From Hydractinia symbiolongicarpus (lineage: Eukaryota > Cnidaria > Hydrozoa > Anthoathecata > Hydractiniidae), in assembly GCF_029227915.1 (NCBI RefSeq), contig NC_079882.1:20279001-20343000 (forward strand): a stretch of 64,000 nucleotides of DNA, written 5' to 3'. Below, one piece after another: positions 1-10,971 of this stretch; position 1 is the first letter of the stretch; each line of letters opens with the position of its first letter. A model generated the notes under the pieces. That model did no database searches and was not told where the DNA came from. It saw only the letters and a list, made by a program, of their open reading frames with translations. A program made the position numbers and the translations under genes.

Positions 1-2510
1 ATACTTTATTGGCAAAAAGTAACAAAATTTTCACTAGTGATTAATTTTTTTTCACAGACAACCTTTTTTTTCTAAAAGTTTTTGTTATATGAGACCATGA
101 TAATAAAAAAGAAAACACAAAAAAGAGCCTTGTATTAGTACTCATCTTCTTTCTTAATAATGTTTCAATCAAATCTTAATCAAAAAATAATATTTGGACA
201 AATCTTAACTTAAGAATAAGCAGAAGTTGAGGATCAAAGCAGACATATTCAAATGAAAGAAAGAAAAGAAAAATAATCATTGAAATTAACTGATTTATAT
301 AGTTTCCATTGTCCTTTTGTTGTTGTTTCTATTAAAAGAAAAACCCATTGACAATTCAAACTTATGTGGTCTTTTTCCAAGGGGTTGTTAAAAAGTGACT
401 AAATCCAAACATTTAGTTCGCACAAAGTGACTAAATTATGTCAAAGTGACTTTGACATAATTTTTTGCCGACTTCTATTTTATGCTGTCTTTTTTTTACA
501 AGAAGGTAGACTAAAGTTTACATTCACCAAAAACACATAAAGCTATATGTTTTCTCCAAAGTTTGTTTTGTTATTTTATGAAAAGGATATATAGTTTATA
601 TATAGTTTATTAATTTCTGGATTTCTTTGAAGAATTGCATAGATTTTTCATTTATCGTTCTCACTCTATTTTTAACATCCCTAAAAGAAGTAATAAAAAC
701 ATAAAACCACATATAATTTGTTAATATAAGTAACTTTTCACTAAAGTTTTGCATTTAAACTAAAGTAACTCTTTCAATGTCAGCTAAATAGTTAATGGTG
801 CCTCAAAACTTTAATTTGATCCTGCTAAAAGTCATTTTATTACATCTTTTAGAGAAGATTAATAGATTATGAGTATTTTCCAGAAAAATGATTTTTTGTA
901 GCTTAGTGCTTTCAGTTTGCAAGTTTTTAGGGATGCTTATAGGTTTAAGATGTAAAATTTTGAATTACGCTCTTTTTTCATTTGTGACATTCTTACAAAT
1001 TTCAGAACTTCTTGCTTTTGGACTAAATTTGAACAGCACAAGAAAATTTTCAGAGTTCAGGAGGCAGGGGGCATGAAAGTTCTAAAAAAGTTTTTTTTAA
1101 CGTGAAATCATGCATAAAAGCACAAAAAAGATTTTTTTCTTTACATTAGTCTGTTATACTTTGACGGCAAAGAATTTTAAGGCTGTACAATTTTTTTACA
1201 TCAAATGTTGTGTATGTTTAGGAAATTTTGTGTGGTCTGACGTTGTGATTAATTTAATTTTTCCTGGGACGAGCCAAGAGTGTCATTTTGGCAAAAAAAA
1301 TTATGCCAGTCAATTCACCTTTATAATATCTATGCATTGACAAATTTCGAATGCACATCCCTTAATAGGTCTAAAATTGAAGACAGAAGTTTGTAAATGA
1401 CAAGAAAACAACCTCACAAAGCTTTAAAATCGTCGTATTTTAGTCTAAAATGACTAGAAAATGTCGCTGTATTTTGTTATAAAATATATAATAGCAATCA
1501 AAACTACTATTTTTAATTGTGATAATCAATAGCTTTCATGAGTGTTAGCGGTTTTAAACAGGTTGCATGTTACATGTTAGAGTGCGGGCTAGTAGAGTGC
1601 GGGCCTTAATTGGGTCTGCTTAGCTCAAAAAGAGCATTAAATACTCTAGGACTCTCCATCTAAGCCATGGCCCCTCCTGGAAATAACAGACATGGTATAT
1701 CGCTCGATATTTATGAGGCTAGCCATGTAAAATATGCACACCTATCTATCTAACAAAAGGCTTTATAGTTATGGTTAGCATGTGATGAAAACAATAAAAA
1801 ACAATTTAAGCTCATGTGTAAACACATGTGAAGGTTCTTTATGTAGACATCGTTGTTATGTGTGGTCATAAAATTTGTGTACATGTAAAGTTACATTCAA
1901 GCGGTATTGTTTTGAATTAAACCCTCCCTCCAAAAGGGGACATTTAATTGAGTTATTACGATATATCCACAATTACAATACTGCAAGTGAAGTCTCTCTA
2001 AACATTTAACTGCCTTAAACAAAATTCATGGAAAACTACTAAGAAATATATAATATATTATTATTAATTAAAAATAATTAGGTGCTCTGACACATATATA
2101 CTCTGATGAGTCAAGTTCAACCTCTTTAGACCACAATCGAGCCATAAAACTGATTATTTTACCTTTGTGAATGAAGCCAGGGTTACTATGCAATTCGGAA
2201 AAAGTGCAAGAGCTTTTAGTTGTTTAGGTATCACAAGTTAATGCCAATTTTACCAAATTTTTACCATACAAGCCTTCAAAGATGGCCAAAAAGAATGATT
2301 TACTGACTAAGTCCAGATTTTTCCCTAACATTTTCCGATAAGCAAAGATAAATTCATTTTTAGGACCAAACAACTCAGGCGAAATTTGACAACTATGACT
2401 GCAGAGTAACTTTACTATATACCACCTGTAAAAAACATTTTGATTTAACCTAGCATTTGCTATATGATTACTACGATTTCTTCTACCCTATTGGTTGTTT
2501 AGGCCGCTTC
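1..2510. other. AT-rich intergenic DNA, no gene recognised
   Basis: Open frames here are short, low-complexity and match no family I recognise. The stretch holds one copy of a dispersed repeat (1255-1378, listed separately). It also holds a short direct repeat TAGAGTGCGGGC near 1578-1607, followed by a D-arm-like TTAGCTCAA..GAGCA around 1620 that could be an old tRNA-derived SINE. I see no splice-bounded coding exon. Confidence 0.6.
1255..1378 (+). repeat. dispersed repeat family R1 (MITE-like), copy 1
   Basis: The part at 1312-1378 begins AATTCACCTTTATAATAT and ends GGTCTAAAATT. The same sequence recurs inverted at 9839-9905 and, internally deleted, at 47670-47718. The preceding CTGGGACGAGC..GTGTCATTTTGG block recurs near 46050-46090 inside a USP intron. 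It is a non-coding interspersed family, probably a non-autonomous DNA transposon. The full ends are not defined here. Confidence 0.65.
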
Positions 2511-2765
2511 ACAAATATTAGGTGTTAGAGTCACCTCACCGGCCCTATTTTTGATCGAAATTTTTGATATACTGAATCGGAAAAGCTAGAATGACAAAAA
2601 AATATTACACGTTTGTTGTCTCCCCACAATAGGCGGTTTAATGGCACGCAGTGATGGCTGAATGGTTGGATACAATTATTCAAATTTTCGAGTTATAAGT
2701 AATTCGATAACCGACTGACCGACTCTCTTTTTGGTTTTCAAATGACTCTAACACCAGATATTTGT
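2511..2765. mobile_element. 255-bp MITE with ~23-bp terminal inverted repeats
   Basis: The left end (2511-2533) and the reverse complement of the right end (2743-2765) share ACAAATAT, then two differences, then GGTGTTAGAGTCA. The interior has no coding capacity but holds a tRNA-like block (2644-2712). The superfamily is not determined because no clear target-site duplication was seen. Confidence 0.6.
2644..2712 (+). ncRNA. degenerate tRNA-Ser-like or SINE-like block inside MITE
   Basis: The stretch starts GCAGTGATGGCTGAATGG, close to the 5' half and A box of a serine-type tRNA. It ends with a B-box-like TAATTCGATAACC followed by CGACTG, which could pair weakly with the 5' end. The anticodon arm cannot be built convincingly. 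It is either a tRNA-derived SINE fragment or chance, and unlikely to be a functional tRNA. Confidence 0.2.
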
Positions 2766-5186
2766 ATAGAAATGTAAAGAACAGAAAGCAACGATCGAAG
2801 AGATCAAGTTAAAGCAGTTTACCTTTTGAAATAATTAAAACCTGATCTTAAAAAACTTTAAAAATAGAAAATGCTAGTTAAATTAGAGGAAATAGTCAAT
2901 TTTCCTTATGTGATCCTTCCTTTATTTCCTGTAAAAGAAGCGCGCATATGTGGAACTCTGTAAACATTCTCAACTCATCTATTCCACTCTCTCTCTCTGC
3001 TCCCGGTACCAGTAGTGAAATTGATCCCGGTAGAATCAAGACAACCACTGAACAAAAATTCACTTTTCAACTATGGAGGAATTGTCCACAGTTGCTGAAA
3101 TACAGAGAAATAATAAAGATAAATTGGTACTTCGTAGTTAAAACATTGCTATAACCATAAAGGGGGAAAAGTAGTAAAATGCAATAAATACAAAAATACC
3201 CGCCATTTTCAATGTTTACGATTGCCTTACTTATTCAGGTATTTCCACGATTTTGTTCAACCTCGTTCCCAGGGACGTTTGGTCCCTGAACCGTTACTAC
3301 GGAGCCCCGCCAACAACAGAGCGTGGTCTTTTCGCCGATATCAAATTAATTAAAAAGGTAAAATGCACTGGGAACGAGGTTGATCATTATAATTTTTGTT
3401 TTTTACGGTATTTTTTGTATCCACAAAATTTTCGTGCGGCTTTTATTGTTGTGTGTCCAAAATTTTGGAGCTTCAGTATTTAAGGTTTTTGGTGTGTTCT
3501 CGGCACACATTCAGGTTTAGTAATTTTTGAAAATGGTATTTTTGTAAGCTTTAGTTCTTAGAAAACTCTATCGTAAAATTTTAAAATTGCAATGACGAAT
3601 CCTTAAATCTCTGTTCGCTTCTCCACACAGCCTAGAACGCGTCAAGTATGCTCTGAGGCCTGCTGCGAGAGATAAACAATAACATTGCGTAGTAGACGTT
3701 TTGACGTCGTACACAAAAATTAGTGACAGCAACACCGGGTTCTTCTTTTCGGTGAACACAGATCATTTTTTAACTAACGAAGAGCATAGCGTTTCCTTAT
3801 TCGATAAGTGTGCCTGTTTTTTCGGGGTAGTTTTCAAAAATCAATACTAATTTTTACTAATCATCAAAAATAATTTCTCTAGAAAACTAGAATGTATTAA
3901 AATTTCATAAAAATTATATTTCGCGTATTTCGTAAAAAAAATGAATTTTACGATTTTTTTACGATATATCTACTATCTTTATATCTCGATATATGCAAAT
4001 GTGTAAAAAGCAGACTAAAAAAACGAAAGTCAGCAACGTCGTTTTCTTATAAAAAATATAAAAAATAAAAATTCTAAAATAAATTTTGTAAATAAGGCAG
4101 GGGCTGTTAAAATTATTACAGTAATAAATATATTGTTGTTTGGGGCAATTTTATAATAGAAGCTAGCGCAGAGGACAACACGTTTTTAAATGTTGTGAGA
4201 AGAAAATAGTATTTGTTAAGAAGAAAAACGTGGCTAATGGTAGTTGCAGCCGTGGGAAAGATGCTGTGATCGTGCCTGGGTATGATGTGGGGAGAAATAT
4301 TGGACGCCATCATATGTGTGTGAATACGGGTGGTTGTAGTCGATATAGAACCTAAGAAGGGGGGTGAAAAGATGGTTTTTGACTAATCATGACGCGCAGG
4401 GTCAGGGTCTTCTGTCCCAACCTCTGTTTGCGCCGCTGCTGCCGATTTCGTGCTAGGGAGCCGGTGAGCAACTGAGAGCCAATCAGATTGCTGTAAGATG
4501 GGTGCACAATAGCCAATGAAATTAACAGGTTCACGTGTGGTTCCTCTTTTCCCTCAAATCTGCCGAGAGATGGATACAGAAGGTCTAGGAAATGGAAAGT
4601 TGTGTTTTCGTTTTATACATTTAAAATAATGTGCTTAATGACCTCTCTGAAGCCATTTCCTCATACAGTTTGTTCTTTTACAAAAGCCTGTACGCTCAAA
4701 AAATAGAAACAGTCGTGATCAGTGTTTTTTTTTGGTAAGAAATCTGACTTTTAATAAAGCGTCCATCCAACTGTTTTAAACTTTTGTAAGGCTAAAATCA
4801 TACTGTTAAGGACAAAAAACAAATGTCATGTCATAAAAAAAACTAGCATTAGCTATACTATTTTTTATAATAACAAGGAAACTTGGCTTCAGCCTCTAGC
4901 GTTAAATGTTTGACTGGAATAACAAAAACATTTTTTAAAATTATATAATGTCACGTTCATGATGTTGTTGATATAAATGTTATAATGTCACGTTGAAATT
5001 ACAATTCATATTGTCCTAATTTCCTTTTTTATTGAAGATGCCATAATTTGTAAAAAGATAACTGGGAAACAATTTACCAACCGTGTCATGAGAGTTATAT
5101 ATACAATTGAGTTATGAGTGAGTGCATGAAAGATTCTATAAAATACTATGATCATGGAGACACCTGGTATATGTTAACGTGAAACT
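2766..5186. other. intergenic DNA, nothing recognised except MITE copy 1
   Basis: Apart from the 125-bp MITE at 3258-3382 there is AT-rich sequence with a less AT-rich patch at 4380-4520. Short frames in the patch have no recognisable domain and no splice context. I see no RNA gene. Confidence 0.5.
3258..3382. mobile_element. 125-bp MITE of CAACCTCGTTCCCAGG family, copy 1
   Basis: The ends are CAACCTCGTTCCCAGG and its inverse CTGGGAACGAGGTTG. Copy 2 at 34208-34332 is exactly the same length. Related ends occur at 5938-6050, 34459-34667, 35143-35454, 35612-35790 and 60225-60342. It is non-coding and non-autonomous. Confidence 0.7.
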
Positions 5187-5191
5187 GAACT

Positions 5192-5557
5192 TTATTTAGT
5201 TGAAAGTGCCACTGGTAATGTTGCCGACATAAAAATCTCAAAAGCTGGTAAAAGGTATTTCAAAATTGAATTACAAACTGCAAAAGATCCAGAAACAAGA
5301 ATAAAATAAACAATAAACACTGCGCTATAACAAGTCACTTTTGCTGCAGGAAAAAGTTCTATAGCTGCACTTGACAACAAAGCTCCAGAACCGAAACCGA
5401 CAGCCCCAAAGAAACGCTGCCGTCCAAAATCGTGCTTCTTCGTTGAGGTATTTATACGTTGCATCACACCTGCATCTGCAAAAGAAAATATATGGGCAAA
5501 AGTCTCTGTAGGCGTTGTATGGTTTCTACACTTACACCACAAAGCGGGAAGAGCCAC
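5192..5557 (-). pseudogene. fragment containing an exact 198-bp copy of the MFSD6-like gene
   Basis: Positions 5287-5484 are identical base for base to 6913-7110 inside the neighbouring transporter (offset 1626). The encoded piece runs from DAGVMQRIN to ILVSG, about 66 residues of a membrane core. Outside the copy, similarity stops abruptly on both sides. The copied block is bounded on each side, in the minus-strand sense, by CTTTTGCAG, which also looks like a splice acceptor. The open frame continues with unrelated residues before a stop. It is most likely a templated insertion or a gene-conversion footprint rather than a working gene. A real alternative exon is possible because a pyrimidine-rich tract precedes the first CTTTTGCAG. 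Confidence 0.6.
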
Positions 5558-5937
5558 TTTAGTTGCTAAGGCATTGAGCGAAAAGAGCCCCGAAAGTGAA
5601 GCTAGAGAAAAGCATTAAAAGCTTTTACATAATACGCATGACAAAACATTGGATTATTCACTTGTACAAAATTTAAAGAATAATTTTCGTTGATGAAATA
5701 AAGTCTGTGAATTTCAAGTTCTAGGGATAATCCTAACAAATGTCATTCTATTCTTTTCGATTATGGAGATTTGAGAGAAATTTAGGGGTAATTTCGAGTA
5801 ATAGCCATTATCTACGTTTTGATAGGTTTGTGGCCTAGGTGTCTGATAGATAAATATGAAAACTCAGCAAGTATCATTGTCATGTAGCGTAGCAAAAAAG
5901 GAGTTCTTAAAAAAAAAAGACAGGGAGGGGTGGTATC

Positions 5938-6050
5938 CCCCAGCTTTATCCCCCGGGTCTTGTTGCTCCTGAGTCGTAATTACAGTGGCAGCCAATGGTT
6001 TTCTGCTATCAAATTAATCAAAAAAGCAAAATGCCTAAGGGACGAGGTTA
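5938..6050. mobile_element. decayed copy of the 125-bp MITE family
   Basis: The right half (ATCAAATTAAT..AAAATGC..GGGACGAGGTT) matches the right half of the copy at 3258-3382. The left end (CCCCCAGC..) is degraded. Confidence 0.5.
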
Positions 6051-6193
6051 ATATCCCCTTGAACCGAAAGTGTTAGTTCCACTTATAAAGAAAAAAAATT
6101 ACTAAATATTTTCCTTAATATTCTGATTATAAATTAAAAAACAAGAAATCACTTTATATATATTTTTTTGAAAAGTCATCAAGAAGCAAAAAT

Positions 6194-7663
6194 CTACATC
6201 ACAACACCTCCTGTTGGTAAAATTACATCCTTCTCTGAAGTTGATTTCCATTTAAAACGTTGTAGAAAGATGTAGAAAGCTAAGAGTACACACCATACAG
6301 AAGAAGCAATGGCTTCCGATAGAAACAACTTTCTTCCCCCAACATTTTTGTAGCCAACGCCGCCAACAAGATTTGCAACAATTAAACCACACCCAAAAAA
6401 CAAGGAGTTTGTGATACCATACATTGTTGCCCAAATGGCTGGCTTGCTTATCAATTTAACATGTTGCACATAAGCTGATACAAACAGTCCAAATCCAAAG
6501 CCTTGTAAAAGTTGTATTGGTAACACAGTCCATGGGTTATAAAAGTATGAGTAAAAAAGATAACGTACTGCCCAAGATGCGCATCCAAGAAGCATAGCAT
6601 GCAAAGTCCCTCCAACTAGTTTGATTATTTTACCTGACAGCCCAAAAATACATATAGAGGAAACGGATCCAGTAGCTATTGCAAAACCCATAATAAGATT
6701 GGAAGAGTCTAATTCTTCTTTGAGAAAAAGGAACAGGAAACTTAAATACAATCCTCTTGCTGTACCAACAAATAAAATCGTGAAGAAAAAGACCCATACA
6801 TGAAATTGTTTTAAAGTGTCCCAAAGAAGCAAACGTAGATTTTGATTTTCTTTTCTTTCTTTCTCATTTGTAAATTCTAATCCTTTGAAGAGTAAATTTG
6901 TACTCACTGCTAATCCAGAAACAAGAATAAAATAAACAATAAACACTGCGCTATAACAAGTCACTTTTGCTGCAGGAAAAAGTTCTATAGCTGCACTTGA
7001 CAACAAAGCTCCAGAACCGAAACCGACAGCCCCAAAGAAACGCTGCCGTCCAAAATCGTGCTTCTTCGTTGAGGTATTTATACGTTGCATCACACCTGCA
7101 TCTGCAAAAGCTACCGTACTACCGTCAAAGAATACAGTTACGATGTTCATAAAAAGCATAACGTAAAACAGCGTGTTAGTATCACCATCCATTTGGTCGA
7201 CTTCATGTAAGGATGACACATTTTTCACTTCAGGGCATCGATTCTTTGTTTTATCACCGTAAGTTATCGTTACAAATGGTTGTGCACAGTTAAATATGAT
7301 AGCCAGTACACATATTAGAAAAATAATTCGACGATGCGCATGCGTACGGTCAGCTAACAGGCCCCATAATGGTGGTCCGAGAATATAACCAGTATATCTT
7401 AAGCCATTGACCATGCCAGCTTTAGCTGGATCAAGTCCAATACTTGTTAGGAATATCATCATATGAGGAGTATAGCAAGCTTGTTTTGCATTTTGAAAGA
7501 AATACGTCGCTTTTGATGTTAACATGCTACGATCAACAGAGTACCATTTCGTGGCTTCCTTTGATGGTTTTTCTTGATCTGAGCTTTCTTCTATAGCCTG
7601 GTCACTTTCTTGCCTATTCGGTTCCAAAGGTTCTAAAGCGAACTCTTCTTTCGTGGTAGACAT
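6194..7663 (-). CDS. MFSD6: MFSD6-like major facilitator superfamily transporter
   Basis: Single uninterrupted frame of 489 residues, close to a 12-helix MFS core. The first ~45 residues are hydrophilic and acidic, as expected for a cytosolic tail. The first conserved block (about 46-115) carries the YFFQNAKQACYTPH, GLRYTG and WGLLADRTHAHRR signatures. These match the N-terminal half of the MFSD6/MFS_1-like group, including the D..R loop between helices 2 and 3. About a dozen hydrophobic segments follow, with a longer polar loop near 135-160 and a charged central loop near 265-285 (FTNEKERKENQN). The substrate is unknown. Vertebrate MFSD6 has been reported as an MHC-I receptor-like membrane protein, which cannot be transferred here. 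No introns are visible, so it may be a retrocopy or simply intronless. The ATG at 7663 is the first in frame before the conserved core. A 198-bp internal segment is duplicated downstream (5287-5484). Confidence 0.85.
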   Translation of the reverse strand: MSTTKEEFALEPLEPNRQESDQAIEESSDQEKPSKEATKWYSVDRSMLTSKATYFFQNAKQACYTPHMMIFLTSIGLDPAKAGMVNGLRYTGYILGPPLWGLLADRTHAHRRIIFLICVLAIIFNCAQPFVTITYGDKTKNRCPEVKNVSSLHEVDQMDGDTNTLFYVMLFMNIVTVFFDGSTVAFADAGVMQRINTSTKKHDFGRQRFFGAVGFGSGALLSSAAIELFPAAKVTCYSAVFIVYFILVSGLAVSTNLLFKGLEFTNEKERKENQNLRLLLWDTLKQFHVWVFFFTILFVGTARGLYLSFLFLFLKEELDSSNLIMGFAIATGSVSSICIFGLSGKIIKLVGGTLHAMLLGCASWAVRYLFYSYFYNPWTVLPIQLLQGFGFGLFVSAYVQHVKLISKPAIWATMYGITNSLFFGCGLIVANLVGGVGYKNVGGRKLFLSEAIASSVWCVLLAFYIFLQRFKWKSTSEKDVILPTGGVVM

Positions 7664-9838
7664 TTCACTAACTTTTCTAGCAACGATATATTATTCTGAA
7701 AAGTTGACTTTAGTTGTAGTTAGGTTTTTCGTAACAGCGATAATTCAAAACAAACAAGAAACCGCAAACGGTTTGAAATCACAATTATCAAAAAACAATT
7801 TATCGTACGCGTTCCGGCCAAGAATAGAAGAATGTGTTGCTAGGATACCGGTCTGGATTTTGGTACAAAAATAAATAGCTGTTTAAGAGGTTTGGTTGCA
7901 TGTGCATGTAAATTCTGTATAACGGACGGATAAATAAAATGAAATAAGTCAAACCAAAAGTTCATAAAAAATATTTAAAACTTGGTGCGCCAAAGGAGGA
8001 AAAAAACTACTGAAGAATAAAGCCAAAATTGACATACATTTGGAATAACATTTTTAAGAAAGCTTGTCAAATTTTCTGCATGATTTTTCAACCATTCTTA
8101 TCAATCCGGACAGTTTTTTTCAAAAGAACATGTTTTTTATGCAAGTTGTTATTCTCTGAGCGTGAGAGTTTATATGCAGAATATGCAGAAAGAAAACCCG
8201 AATATGAGTTGTGCTTTTGTAAGAGCGCATGTGAAAAAATCAAATAAACTTATATTTTTCAAAAAATTTTGAACTTTATGTTAATACAACACTGTCCAGA
8301 TAAAGAACAATAAGTTTCGAAAAATGAATTCTTAGCTGTGATCTTTAAATACATATTTAGCTATAAAGCTATGCATCTAAAAATTGTTTTGTGTGTTTGC
8401 TTGTTCGTTTGTTTCGCTGGAAAAAAAGTTAAGAATTTCCCTGCATAAACTCTCTAAATTCTAGCTACCTATAAGGAACTGTACGAAAAGAAAGGAATAT
8501 TACGTATATATATATATGTAAATATATATAAATATTAACATAAAAACACTTAAAAATAGCGTCCTTTCAAGGTATCTAAAATTAAAATTTTTGATTTTAA
8601 AAATATTTAGAGACGACATCAGCAACAACAGCTTCTTTCTCCATCTTAACTAAGGGCCATGCTTCAATTAAAACAGCCATAAGATAAAGGTCTTCTTTTC
8701 CTTAACTTTATATCAGGAGAGCACAACAACATCAGCTTTCCATTCACGCGTAAAATAGTAGAGAATCTCTAATCCAGTGAATTGAGCAATAACAATGACT
8801 CGAATTCAGTGTGATAAAAAAGTCCTGAAGACTGCCGCCGCCCCGACTCAAAAAGGTAAACCAACAAATCACACCACACCGTACGTGTGAATTAAAAAAC
8901 AGATGTTATTAATCAATGCACAATAATCAATATTTACGAAACGTTTTTAGTCTTTTCTGCAACAAATATTTTACGTATACTTCATTGTTGTGGTTTGAAA
9001 CTTTGTTTTTTTTAGTTTATCTATATCATGTAAAGCGATACATTAATACCATGTAATTATTTTCATACATCCTTAAGTAAAATATCATAAATACATCACG
9101 TTGCAGTTTTTAACAATGCCATGTTTGTATTTACGCTGTTGCTTCACCATCTTGCCGCGTTTATTATTTTTCATACTTACCTATCCGTTAATCTTTTTTA
9201 CTTTTTTGACGATAAAAATTTAATAATTCTATAAAACGGTATTATTAATAAGTAAACGATGCTCAATAATAAAGTCTTCTACATGCTTCAAGAACTTAAA
9301 AGCTCATGATTATCCACTTCTATTTTGTGTGAAGTGTTATCGTGTTGCGAACATGAACCTGACGCTGCCGATAGTGTTTGTGGATTTAAATTCTTAGCTT
9401 ACCTAAAAGAGCCTGGGCACGAAACTGATCAATATGTTTAAAAATTGCAAAACCTGAAAAAAGGTAGTAAATTCAAAATTCGAAGGAGCAGGAAGATAAT
9501 CCTGAAATTTCATAAATGTATTTTCAGTAAGCGATTAGTTTGCAAAAAACTGTAGCATATGAAAGATTTGGTATAGGATTTTTTTCTTCACACATACCTT
9601 TGTATTGTGCAAGTGTATATAGTGCTGTAGGTATATTTTTAGGTGTATTTAAGGGAACCCAAGGCATAAAATGATGTTGCACTTGGCTATGTTATAGAGC
9701 GTAAAAAGATGGTTAACAAGTCTTTTTAAATTTTTTAAAAAGCTCCTTTCGTTTAAAAAATTTCAGATTTGATAATGCTGCATAAATTATAATGTCCTAT
9801 TTAAATTATAGAAAATTTTGACATTTTTTATCATTAGT
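7664..9838. other. intergenic DNA upstream of the transporter
   Basis: AT-rich, with an AT-dinucleotide tract near 8502-8535. A block at 8580-8880 is less AT-rich and on the minus strand reads as short stretches resembling decayed coding sequence (for example MAVLIEAWPLVKMEKEAV before a stop). I cannot assign it to a family. No other feature is supported. Confidence 0.4.
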
Positions 9839-9905
9839 AATTTTAGACCTGTTAAGGGATGTGCATTAAAACTTTATCAATGCATAGATATTATAAAAGT
9901 GAATT
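9839..9905 (-). repeat. dispersed repeat R1, inverted copy 2
   Basis: The reverse complement matches 1312-1378 across its length with a handful of differences. It is followed by an AGT trinucleotide microsatellite (about 9916-9938). Confidence 0.65.
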
Positions 9906-10048
9906 GATTAACAGAGTAGTAGTAGTAGTAGTAGTAGAAATAACATCAAAAATAATAAATACAGTTACAAATTACGTAATTTTGTCCTGTTATTGTCATT
10001 TTGTTATTTTTTAGTCAAAAATCTTGCCTTCAAGAATAGTATTGGCTT

Positions 10049-10050
10049 CC

Positions 10051-10103
<53 letters not shown>
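10049..10103 (+). repeat. (CTAA)n microsatellite at a repeat-family boundary
   Basis: About 13-14 CTAA units are followed by TGTCCCAAATGGTCAATTGC. A shorter CTAA run at 35913-35927 is followed by nearly the same text (TGTCTCAAATGGTCAATTGC). The tetranucleotide tract is therefore part of a dispersed element rather than an isolated microsatellite. Confidence 0.7.
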
Positions 10104-10104
<1 letters not shown>

Positions 10105-10235
10105 GTCCCAAATGGTCAATTGCAACGACATCAATGAGCTTTCACGCGCAAAGTTTTATTTTAGAAAACATTTCCTAGGAAGATTCGAACCATCAGCGCA
10201 TGCATTTGCCAGTGAAGGATAATTTTTTTTACCGA

Positions 10236-10760
10236 ACTGGCATTATTTAGAAAACTATCTTTTTACCCTTTTGGTAAATGGGAATTAATTAGGTAGTAAA
10301 AAATTAGATTATTTATGGATCTTGCACAATCTGGCTATTATTGGTAATAAAACAAGCCTTAGATCCATCTGTCAGTATAAACTTTTAAATTTTGGTCAAC
10401 TGGCATAACCATTTTATTTTTTACCTTTTTACCCTTTTGGAAAATAGAAATTTTTAAGGTAGTTAAAAAAATTAGATCTTACAACTTGACGAATGTTATT
10501 GAAATCAAATATGAGATATTAAATTTTGTCAACTGGCATTATTTACCAGAAAACTACCTTTTCACCCTTTTGTAAATTTAGATCTTACAATCTGGCGATT
10601 ATTGTTATTGAAATCAAATTTAAATCCATCAGCCAGTGAAATATTTTTAAAACATTTGATGAACTGGCATTATTTAGCAGACTATCCTTTTGGAAAATGG
10701 GTATTTTTTAGGTAATAAAAATCACTCATGGATCTAATACTGAAAGAAGCTTTTTATTCT
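10236..10760 (+). repeat. degenerate tandem repeat, four units of ~130-160 bp
   Basis: AACTGGCATTATTTA or close variants recur near 10236, 10398, 10530 and 10661. Each is followed by ACCCTTTTGG, an AATGGGAATTT-like block, GGTAGT, TTAGATCTTACAA and CTGGC. The units are diverged and contain deletions, so this is an old local tandem duplication. It is non-coding. Confidence 0.65.
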
Positions 10761-10971
10761 GCCAGTGTTTTTTTTTAATTTTAAATCCTCAAGACATTTT
10801 TAATATAGATTGTGAGTCACAAGTGAAAACAGTAAAAACATCCATGGGTAATGTTGCATATAGCATCATGGATATCATCATTACACAACCTATGCATTCC
10901 TCTAACAACTTCAAATATTTTATCTGTGAACATGAATTATTGCATGATTAACTGGATAATCCTATCAATCT

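Noticed and set aside
888-1340. Two small frames at the left edge as genes
   Set aside because: Compositional frames in AT-rich DNA. The second runs into the R1 dispersed repeat.
4352-4534. GC-richer patch as a promoter or CpG island
   Set aside because: Small, without a neighbouring first exon in either direction. A single CCAAT-like motif is not enough.
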